In this document: positions 1 through 5,155 of the stretch, piece after piece | Numbering within the stretch: the stretch's first letter is position 1 | Layout of the letters: each line of letters starts with the position of its first letter | NCBI GenBank assembly: GCA_944326625.1 | Contig: CALVER010000102.1 | Location: 1-5,790 of the forward strand | From: Candidatus Gastranaerophilales bacterium | Lineage (GTDB): Bacteria; Cyanobacteriota; Vampirovibrionia; Gastranaerophilales; Gastranaerophilaceae | Reading direction: 5' to 3' | DNA length: 5,790 nt | Position numbers and translations under genes: made by a program | Notes under the pieces: generated by a model | Databases searched by the model: none | What the model was told of the DNA's origin: nothing | The model's input: the letters and a program-made list of their open reading frames with translations, nothing else

Positions 1-115
1 CGGAGGAGCTTTCTTTGGAAGCAACTTTGTTGCTGAAAAGAAAGTCCGTAGTCCCGTTTATCGCGAGCAGGTCAAGACAGCCTCGTCGTTCCCCCAGTTA
101 AGGAAGCTTAAACGA
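1..115. other. Unidentified structured segment with higher GC
   Basis: This stretch is 57 of 115 G+C, clearly richer than the DNA that follows, and is full of inverted repeats. CGGA (1-4) pairs with TCCG (45-48), CTTTCTTT (9-16) with AAAGAAAG (37-44), and GCAAC (21-25) with GTTGC (29-33), making one long interrupted hairpin. A second structure has GTCGTT (85-90) pairing with AACGAC (111-116) around TTAAG/CTTAA (98-102/107-111). A plus-strand reading frame is open from base 2 to a TAA at 173-175 (57 codons, entering from outside), so the tail of a plus-strand gene is also possible. It could be a structured RNA, a dispersed repeat, or a gene end converging on the minus-strand gene next to it. 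I recognise none of these specifically. Confidence 0.4.
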
Positions 116-700
116 CTACAAAACAATTTCATCCAAATCCGAAACTTCCACTTTATCAAAAATTCTGTTAAATAATGCCAAAGGATTTTTTTTGTATATT
201 TTTCTTATGCCGTCGGTTATCGCACAATTCCCGATTATCCATTCGTCATTTTTGGATGAATATGCCACATTATTTTCAAAAACCCCGCCTTTGAATTGCG
301 AAAACGGGATTTCGTATTCTTTCATAAAATCCACAAATTTATCAAACAATTTAGGGCTGTTCGGGCTTAGTCTGTTGTTAAATTTTGCACCCAATATGAA
401 CCCTTGCAGATATTTATTTCCGATATTAATTTTTCGCAAAATATAGTCTTCAATCTTGTCAAAATTATTATTTTTAGGATTTGTCGGACATATATGGGTT
501 AACAAAACCTTCTCCCCGTCAGTCAAACCGCACGCGGTGCAGTCTAAAATATCCTTTGTATATGCGCTGTCTGATAAAACACTTTCCTTAATTGTCCATG
601 GTTCTTTGACAAACTTTTTCTCACCCATTTGAATTGCAGTATTATAAAATTCATTCAACGGCACCAGACGTATTCTTGATGTAAATGAAACTTTATCCAT
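116..700 (-). CDS. Conserved-looking hypothetical protein, 194 aa
   Basis: I do not recognise this family by name. From the ATG at 700 the product has 194 residues, no signal peptide and no membrane segment, so it is probably cytoplasmic. It begins with a VSFTSRIRLV stretch. A central CTACGLTDG...LLTHICP block carries Cys54, Cys57, His69 and Cys71, followed by LQGFILGAK (about 98-106) and an SQFKGG turn (about 134-139). A Cys followed some 15 residues later by a His-x-x-Pro loosely recalls the Cys-His pair of CheD-like deamidases, but this is weak and unproven. The frame also stays open to a TTG at 739. I chose the ATG because an AGGCGG-like element lies just before it and the 13 extra residues look like leader translation. 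The gene lies downstream of an intrinsic terminator (741-765), so it probably has its own promoter in 700-740, where I see only weak candidates. Confidence 0.8.
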   Translation of the reverse strand: MDKVSFTSRIRLVPLNEFYNTAIQMGEKKFVKEPWTIKESVLSDSAYTKDILDCTACGLTDGEKVLLTHICPTNPKNNNFDKIEDYILRKINIGNKYLQGFILGAKFNNRLSPNSPKLFDKFVDFMKEYEIPFSQFKGGVFENNVAYSSKNDEWIIGNCAITDGIRKIYKKNPLALFNRIFDKVEVSDLDEIVL

Positions 701-740
701 ACCGCCTATAAAACATGTCAATATAAAAAATTGCCCCAAA

Positions 741-765
741 TAAAAAAGCGGCTGATACGCCGCTT
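741..765 (-). terminator. Intrinsic terminator after the 58-aa gene
   Basis: On the minus strand a perfect 7-bp stem (AAGCGGC, 765-759, with GCCGCTT, 752-746) closes a six-base loop and runs straight into six T residues (747-742). This is a textbook Rho-independent terminator. It lies about 30 bases past the stop of the small gene at 797-973 and separates that gene from the hypothetical gene at 116-700. Confidence 0.88.
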
Positions 766-796
766 ATATTCCTTAATTCCTATATTCCCAACGATT

Positions 797-973
797 TTAT
801 GCTATAAAATTTGTTCCGTATCTGTTTGCACCGTGGAAGAATGATTGTTTCATCAGCTCGGTTAAAGATTTTCTTATAATCAATTTATCATTAAGTTTAA
901 CACTCTTAATTGCATCGGATGTTGTTTTATAAGTATCAGAAACTGCATTAGAAAATAACAGCATAGTTGCCAT
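797..973 (-). CDS. Small hypothetical protein, 58 aa
   Basis: A 58-codon frame starts at ATG 973-971 and ends with TAA 799-797. It has a good ribosome binding site: AGAGAGG about 8 bases before the ATG. It is followed within about 30 bases by a strong intrinsic terminator, so promoter-proximal signals and a transcript end frame it as a real gene. The product starts MATMLLFSNAVSD and has no clear transmembrane segment. A middle part rich in Lys, Ile and Leu (about 22-42) could form an amphipathic helix, and the tail is aromatic and glycine-containing (SFFHGANRYGTNFIA, 44-58). I do not recognise the family. It is divergent from the acidic-protein gene at 1160. The promoter is not clear, although the upstream DNA is very AT-rich with several TATAAT-like hexamers. 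Confidence 0.72.
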   Translation of the reverse strand: MATMLLFSNAVSDTYKTTSDAIKSVKLNDKLIIRKSLTELMKQSFFHGANRYGTNFIA

Positions 974-1046
974 ATCTTTTACCTCTCTCTTAATTTTAGC
1001 TTCATTTATCTCTCGTACTTATATAAAAAATTTCTATAAAAATTTA

Positions 1047-1074
1047 TTGACTTTTTATATTCACTTTATATAAA
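1047..1074 (+). promoter_or_regulatory. Sigma70-type promoter for the gene at 1160
   Basis: TTGACT (1047-1052) and TATAAA (1069-1074) are separated by 16 bases, close to the housekeeping consensus. Transcription would start near 1081, giving a leader of about 80 nt before the ATG at 1160. The surrounding 974-1159 interval is the divergent control region shared with the 58-aa gene; apart from this promoter I see only AT-rich sequence in it. Confidence 0.6.
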
Positions 1075-1159
1075 AACTGTTACATAACTTAACAATATAA
1101 AATTAAAGATTTAAGACGATTATGCCGATAACCAGAATGTTGTATAAAAGGAGAAGTAT

Positions 1160-1615
1160 ATGGATATTCAAAAACTAAATGCAAACATCAAGTGGCAGCA
1201 ATTAACGGCGAAAGAAATTCTGAAATATCAACAGGAAGGGGAACAGGTACCGAACGAGTATCAAAAATGGGCTGCTGCGATTAATGCAGTGCTGAATGTA
1301 CCGGATGAAGTTACGTATGAGATGACAAACGGCGAAACAGATATTGCGGCGCTGGAGGAAACTTTAGGCAGGGATATTTTGAGAATAGATGTTCAGCCGG
1401 CAGATCAAGCTGAAAATAATATAGGAAACGAATCCGAAGAGGCACGGGATGAAGCCGAGCTTGCAGCGTTTACAACCCAACCGGAAGAAACCCAAACCCC
1501 GCCGAGGACTCCTGAACAACAAGATGCCATAACACTTGCCGATCAAGCAATTATGACAGATCCTAATGAAATTATAAAACGTAAACAAAGACGCGGAATT
1601 CCGCCTTTAACGTAA
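1160..1615 (+). CDS. Hypothetical acidic protein, 151 aa
   Basis: I do not recognise the family. The start is well supported: AAGGAGA (1148-1154) lies five bases before the ATG, with a good promoter upstream. The product is 151 residues with no signal peptide or membrane segment. Residues about 12-46 (KWQQLTAKEILKYQQEGE onward) look like a compact helical domain. Residues about 80-125 are low-complexity and rich in Glu, Ala, Gln, Thr and Pro, and probably disordered. The end has a basic cluster (KRKQRR, 140-145) before GIPPLT. Overall there are 29 acidic and 14 basic residues, with five of the basic ones in that final cluster. The layout suggests a cytoplasmic binding or scaffold protein, but that is inference. 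Its last nine bases overlap the end of rpe on the other strand, and its likely terminator lies inside rpe. Confidence 0.82.
   Translation: MDIQKLNANIKWQQLTAKEILKYQQEGEQVPNEYQKWAAAINAVLNVPDEVTYEMTNGETDIAALEETLGRDILRIDVQPADQAENNIGNESEEARDEAELAAFTTQPEETQTPPRTPEQQDAITLADQAIMTDPNEIIKRKQRRGIPPLT
1580..1608 (-). terminator. Possible terminator at the end of the pyrH-rpe operon
   Basis: The perfect palindrome GCGGAATTCCGC (1593-1604), flanked by AAAG (1587-1590) and CTTT (1605-1608), can fold on the minus strand immediately after the rpe stop. It is followed by CTTTGTTT. The stem core is only 4 bp, has a 2-nt bulge before the outer pairs, and the T-run is interrupted, so termination may be weak. It lies within the last codons of the convergent plus-strand gene. 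Confidence 0.35.
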
Positions 1616-2245
1616 GCTTTGAACAGCAGATATGATATTGTCGGATTTATAGATATAATTTCCGGCGACAAGCGAATTTGCACCGTAATTGGTGCAAATT
1701 TTTGCTGTTTGAGCGTTAATTCCGCCGTCAACCTGTATAATCAAATTTTCGGGAGCATGACGCTTTATTACCGGAATTTTTTCAGCGCAGTTTTCCATAA
1801 AACTTTGCCCGCCAAAACCGGGTTCCACAGTCATAACAAGAAGCAGATCCAAAATTTCCAAATATTTCAAAACCTCATCAGGGAATGTTTTCGGCTTAAT
1901 GGACATGCCTGCTTTGATGCCGAATGACTTAATCATATCGACAATTGAGGGGACATCATTAACAGCTTCATAATGAAATGTTAAAATATCCGCGCCGGCT
2001 TTTGCAAAAGGCTCAATGTATTTTTCGGGATTTTCAATCATCAAATGAACATCCAACGGCAATTTAGTGACTTTTTTAATAGATTTGACAACAGGAACAC
2101 CGATTGTAATATTTGGGACAAAATGTCCGTCCATAACATCCATGTGAATCCAGTCCGCACCTGCATCCTCAACGCGTTTGATATCGCGTTCAAGATTGGC
2201 AAAATCTGCAGATAATATTGACGGTGAAATAATTATTTTTGACAT
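1607..2245 (-). CDS. rpe: Ribulose-phosphate 3-epimerase
   Basis: Interconverts D-ribulose 5-phosphate and D-xylulose 5-phosphate in the cytoplasmic pentose phosphate pathway. The 212-residue length is normal, and the TIM-barrel signatures appear in order: ISPSILSADF (6-15), HMDVMDGHFVPN (34-45), HLMI (67-70), TVEPGFGGQSF (139-149), VDGGIN (172-177) and LVAGN (192-196). The family's metal ligands are present as His34, Asp36, His67 and Asp173, with Asp36 and Asp173 as the expected acid/base pair. The phosphate-binding loop reads AGN where AGS is more usual. It is the last gene of the operon. Its ATG lies inside the final codons of rnc (13-bp overlap) behind a modest GGGGA site, which suggests translational coupling. 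Its 3' end overlaps the convergent gene at 1160-1615 by 9 bp. Confidence 0.97.
   Translation of the reverse strand: MSKIIISPSILSADFANLERDIKRVEDAGADWIHMDVMDGHFVPNITIGVPVVKSIKKVTKLPLDVHLMIENPEKYIEPFAKAGADILTFHYEAVNDVPSIVDMIKSFGIKAGMSIKPKTFPDEVLKYLEILDLLLVMTVEPGFGGQSFMENCAEKIPVIKRHAPENLIIQVDGGINAQTAKICTNYGANSLVAGNYIYKSDNIISAVQSLR
1675..1705 (+). terminator. Likely terminator of the acidic-protein gene, inside rpe
   Basis: A perfect 10-bp inverted repeat, AATTTGCACC (1675-1684) with GGTGCAAATT (1691-1700), closes a six-base loop. Reading the stem as TTTGCACC/GGTGCAAA leaves five T residues directly after it on the plus strand. It lies about 60 bases past the stop of the gene at 1160-1615. On the minus strand the hairpin is not followed by a T-run, so it should not stop rpe transcription. 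The same bases encode rpe residues around KICTNYGANS (182-191). Confidence 0.6.
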
Positions 2246-2928
2246 TCAGCTATCCCCAATTTTTTACAAGCTTCATAGGCACACTTTTGCTCGGCATCTT
2301 TTTTGGACTTGCCGCATGCGCATGCTATAAGCTCACCCTCATACCAAACTTCAACCTCAAAGGTCTTATTATGCGCAGGGCCTGTCTCATTTACAATTCT
2401 GTATTCCGGAATTGTTTTGGTTTTGCTCTGGGTATATTCCTGCAAAAGCGCTTTTGCATTGTATTTTTCAAAATTTTTATCGACTTCTTCAATATACGGT
2501 AAAAAAATACGCTTAATAAATTCAATCAGCTCACTGAATTTGCCGTCCAGATAATACGCGCCCAAAACAGCTTCAAAAGCGCAGGCACAAACTGATTCAA
2601 GCTTACGGCACCCTTGTTTTTCCTCATGTTTGCCGAGAATAATCAATTCGGAAAGTCCTATTTTTTCGGCAATCTCAAATAATACCGCGTCGGAAACAAT
2701 TATTGAGCGGATTTTTGACATACTGCCTTCCGTATAATCAGGATATTTTTTATACAAAATATCGGATACGGCAAGCTTTAACACGGCATCACCCAAAAAC
2801 TCAAGCCGCTCGTAACTTTCCGTATAATCCATTTCCTGCTCTTTTGTGTAAGAAGGATGAGTTAACGCTTTTTTAAAAAGTTCCGCGTTTTCAATGTTTA
2901 TATTAAAAATCTGCTCCAAATTATCCAT
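2233..2928 (-). CDS. rnc: Ribonuclease III
   Basis: Endonuclease that cuts double-stranded RNA, acting in rRNA maturation and mRNA turnover in the cytoplasm. The 231 residues hold an N-terminal RNase III domain (about 5-150) with the signature ERLEFLGDAVL (40-50), and a C-terminal dsRNA-binding domain (about 157-226; NAKALLQEYTQ and the KSKKDAEQKCAYEA helix). Metal-binding acids Glu43, Asp47 and Glu119 are present. The fourth, normally Asp in an ADAFEA-type motif (E. coli Asp114), is Cys116 here, in SVCACAFEA. The spacing from Asp47 to position 116 (69 residues) equals that from Asp45 to Asp114 in E. coli, so the alignment is secure. The enzyme may still be active with altered metal use, but that is not known. 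Its ATG overlaps the cdsA stop in TAATG, with AAAAGG upstream. Confidence 0.96.
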   Translation of the reverse strand: MDNLEQIFNINIENAELFKKALTHPSYTKEQEMDYTESYERLEFLGDAVLKLAVSDILYKKYPDYTEGSMSKIRSIIVSDAVLFEIAEKIGLSELIILGKHEEKQGCRKLESVCACAFEAVLGAYYLDGKFSELIEFIKRIFLPYIEEVDKNFEKYNAKALLQEYTQSKTKTIPEYRIVNETGPAHNKTFEVEVWYEGELIACACGKSKKDAEQKCAYEACKKLGIAECQK

Positions 2929-3800
2929 TAAAATAAACCTTTAACAAATAATATAAAATTATTCATCAAATCCTGCGAAAATACAAAGTATTTGCAGAAA
3001 TAATACATAACCGGAATTGTAAGAATATAGCTGTCGCATCTGTCTAAAAATCCGCCATGTCCGGGCAGGCTGTCACCGGAATCTTTAACGCCGGCGTCAC
3101 GCTTGATTAAAGATTCGCTCAAATCTCCAATCTGCGCAAAAGCAGTACATAAAAGACCTAATAGAACTGATACATACCATTCGATCCCGATATACCAGCC
3201 GATTACAACAGCGCCTATAACCGCACAAATTGCACCTCCGACAGAACCTTCAATAGTTTTATTCGGACTTATAACAGGCGCAAGCTTATGTTTTCCGAGA
3301 TGTCTGCCAGCATAATAACAGCCGGTATCGGTCAGCAAAACAGCCATAAACATTAAAACAACAAACCCTAAGCCGTCATGGAATTTTGCGCTTTCCAAAT
3401 TCCGCAAGAATAACAAATGCAGCGGGAACCAACCGCAATATATCATACCCAGCATGGTTGTTGCAACGTTGGCAATATAAGGCTGACGGCCTCTGAATAA
3501 AACCCACATGAATGCGCCTATTCCGCAAATGGTCAACGCAAATGCGACCAGATCAAACCTCTGGACATAGGCAATCACAGCAAGCAGGGCTTCAGCTATA
3601 TAAATCATTTTCAAACTCGGGTAAAAACCTTTGTGATTAAGTATTTTTACATATTCTTTTGATGCAAAATACAAAATAAACAAAAGCATTGCAAGAAGTG
3701 CAATTTTACCTTCAATAATACAGCCCATTGCAGCCGTACCCATTATAAGCCCCGTGAGCATTCTTGTGGCATTTTTATTGAGGCCTTTGATCTCCGTCAT
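2928..3800 (-). CDS. cdsA: Phosphatidate cytidylyltransferase (CDP-diacylglycerol synthase)
   Basis: Integral membrane enzyme that makes CDP-diacylglycerol from phosphatidic acid and CTP, the branch point for membrane phospholipids. The 290-residue protein has about eight hydrophobic segments. The family motifs are present: TDTGCYYAGRHLGKHKLAP followed by ISPNKTIEGSVGG (157-189), and the C-terminal signature from SLIKRDAGVKD to the GHGGFLDRCDS end (about 230-257). The conserved Lys-Asp, His-Gly-Gly and Asp-Arg-x-Asp residues are intact. Its ATG overlaps the frr stop by one base (TAATG). The closest AGAGG is 13 bases upstream, so reinitiation by ribosomes finishing frr is likely. In many bacteria uppS sits between frr and cdsA; it is absent here. 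Confidence 0.96.
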   Translation of the reverse strand: MTEIKGLNKNATRMLTGLIMGTAAMGCIIEGKIALLAMLLFILYFASKEYVKILNHKGFYPSLKMIYIAEALLAVIAYVQRFDLVAFALTICGIGAFMWVLFRGRQPYIANVATTMLGMIYCGWFPLHLLFLRNLESAKFHDGLGFVVLMFMAVLLTDTGCYYAGRHLGKHKLAPVISPNKTIEGSVGGAICAVIGAVVIGWYIGIEWYVSVLLGLLCTAFAQIGDLSESLIKRDAGVKDSGDSLPGHGGFLDRCDSYILTIPVMYYFCKYFVFSQDLMNNFILFVKGLF

Positions 3801-4366
3801 TATACCGTCATAACCTCTTTTTCTTTTGCTGCAACGTTTGTATCAATTAAACCCGTGTATTTGTCGGTTAATTTTTGGATTTTATCCTGATTATCTTTAA
3901 CCATGTCTTCGGGAAGATTTTCGGATTTTTCAAGTTTTTTCAAATCATCAGACATGTCACGGCGTACGTTTCTTACCGCAACTTTTGCTTCTTCGCCGAG
4001 TTTTTTCACATCTTTTACGATTTCGCGGCGTCTTTCCTCTGTCAAAGGCGGGAATACCAATCTGATACAAATTCCGTCGCTGTTTGGAGTTATACCGATT
4101 TCAGCCTTGATAATGGCTTTTTCAATATCTTTGATTATAGATTTGTCATACGGTGAAATAACAAGGGTTGTACCGTCTTGAACAGTCACCTGAGACATTT
4201 GTCTTAAAGGTGTCGGGACACCGTAGTAATCTACCAAAACCTTATCTAAAATCCCGGGATTTGCACGTCCGGAACGGATTGATGCAAATTCACGGTGCAA
4301 TTGTGCAATTGCTTTTTCCATTTTTTCTTCACCGAATAAAAATAATTCTTCTAATGCCTCTGACAT
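3800..4366 (-). CDS. frr: Ribosome recycling factor
   Basis: Splits the post-termination ribosome together with EF-G so that subunits can be reused. The 188-residue length is typical (about 185). Recognisable blocks are REFASIRSGRANPGILD (25-41), YYGVPTPL (47-54) and the long charged helix PLTEERRREIVKDVKKLGEE (107-126) running into AKVAVRNVRRD. The protein should form the family's three-helix bundle plus a small beta domain. The start ATG has AGAGG six bases upstream, and this site abuts the pyrH stop codon, so frr is probably co-translated with pyrH. The adjacency of pyrH and frr is one of the most widely conserved bacterial gene pairs. Confidence 0.98.
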   Translation of the reverse strand: MSEALEELFLFGEEKMEKAIAQLHREFASIRSGRANPGILDKVLVDYYGVPTPLRQMSQVTVQDGTTLVISPYDKSIIKDIEKAIIKAEIGITPNSDGICIRLVFPPLTEERRREIVKDVKKLGEEAKVAVRNVRRDMSDDLKKLEKSENLPEDMVKDNQDKIQKLTDKYTGLIDTNVAAKEKEVMTV

Positions 4367-4378
4367 CTCTTACCTCTT

Positions 4379-5089
4379 TCAATTTATAAATGTTCCTATC
4401 TGTTCACCGTTAAGAATATCAACTATACCATTTTCAGCTTCAAAATCAAATACCACAATAGGTATATTATTTTGTTTACACAAAGCACAGGCGGATGTGT
4501 CCATGACCTTCAAGCCGTTTTTGATAATATCATCATAGGTAATATTTTCAAGTCTTTGAGCCTGCGGATTGGTGTTCGGATCATCCGTATAAACCCCGTC
4601 AACACCGTTTTTCGCCATAAGCATGGCTTCCGCATTAATTTCGGACGCTCTTAATGCTGCTGCGGTATCCGTTGTAAAGAAAGGATTACCGGTACCTGCC
4701 GCGAAAATAACAACTCTGCCTTTTTCAAGGTGTCTTATTGCGCGGTGTCTGATATAAGGTTCCGCAATCTGGTTCATTGCAATGGCACTTTGAACACGGC
4801 ATGGTACATCCATTTGATTTAATGCGCTTTGTAAAGCAATTGCGTTCATAACTGTTGCAAGCATCCCGACATAGTCGCCTGATGCCTGATCCATGCCGAG
4901 TTTTGCACTGTTTTTCATGCCGCGGAAAATATTCCCGCCGCCCACGACAACCGCGATTTGAGCGCCCAGATCAATTGCTTTTTTAATTTCACCTGCAATC
5001 ATTTTGACGGGTTCTTGATCAATCCCGAACTGCTGTGTGCCTAAAAGTGCTTCCCCGCTAATCTTTAATAAAATTCTCTTATACTTCAT
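4379..5089 (-). CDS. pyrH: Uridylate kinase (UMP kinase)
   Basis: Phosphorylates UMP to UDP with ATP in pyrimidine nucleotide synthesis. It is a hexameric cytoplasmic enzyme of the amino-acid kinase fold, unrelated to eukaryotic UMP kinases. From the ATG at 5089 the product is 236 residues. Motifs in order are LLKISGEALLG (7-17), VVGGGNIFRG (48-57), GTGNPFFTTD (132-141), VDGVYTDDP (163-171) and KVMDTSA (194-200), covering the nucleotide and UMP sites. A GTG at 5101 is also in frame, but GGAGAG (5099-5094) sits four bases before the ATG, and the family usually begins close to the K-x-K-R-I-L strand, so I prefer the ATG. It is the first gene of the operon, with a promoter about 30 bases upstream. 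Confidence 0.98.
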   Translation of the reverse strand: MKYKRILLKISGEALLGTQQFGIDQEPVKMIAGEIKKAIDLGAQIAVVVGGGNIFRGMKNSAKLGMDQASGDYVGMLATVMNAIALQSALNQMDVPCRVQSAIAMNQIAEPYIRHRAIRHLEKGRVVIFAAGTGNPFFTTDTAAALRASEINAEAMLMAKNGVDGVYTDDPNTNPQAQRLENITYDDIIKNGLKVMDTSACALCKQNNIPIVVFDFEAENGIVDILNGEQIGTFIN

Positions 5090-5118
5090 CGTTCTCTCCA
5101 CAGGATACTATTTTCTTA

Positions 5119-5147
5119 ATAATAGCCTAAAGAAGCAGATTTGTAAA
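5119..5147 (-). promoter_or_regulatory. Promoter of the pyrH-frr-cdsA-rnc-rpe operon
   Basis: On the minus strand TTTACA (5147-5142) and TATTAT (5124-5119) are separated by exactly 17 bases, near the sigma70 consensus. The start of transcription would be near 5112, giving a leader of about 20 nt before the pyrH ATG. It fills the short gap after the pilin-like gene. I see no terminator hairpin in that gap, so read-through from upstream could also contribute. Confidence 0.7.
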
Positions 5148-5155
5148 GTGATTTA

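Noticed and set aside
40..48. GAAAGTCCG resembles the start of the conserved GGAAAGTCCGGGCT element of RNase P RNA
   Set aside because: The match stops at once, and none of the other conserved RNase P RNA blocks follow in the next 70 bases, where a minus-strand gene already begins.
192..446. Plus-strand open frames here and opposite frr, rnc, cdsA and pyrH
   Set aside because: They lie antisense to well-supported genes, lack ribosome sites, and their translations look like reverse-frame composition artefacts.
698..721. TTGACA (721-716, minus) as a -35 box for the gene ending at 116
   Set aside because: The only plausible -10 (GATAAA at 18 bp) falls inside the coding sequence after the preferred ATG, so it would not make a full-length message.
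701..739. TTG start for the left hypothetical gene, giving 13 extra residues
   Set aside because: No ribosome binding site precedes the TTG, and the region directly follows a terminator T-run. The ATG at 700 has a GGCGG-type element, though very close.
1593..1604. GCGGAATTCCGC as a protein-binding operator
   Set aside because: Its position right after the rpe stop, with flanking AAAG/CTTT and T-rich sequence, fits a weak terminator better than an operator. Only one copy is present.
5090..5101. GTG start for pyrH adding four residues
   Set aside because: The GGAGAG ribosome site overlaps this extension and is correctly spaced for the ATG at 5089.
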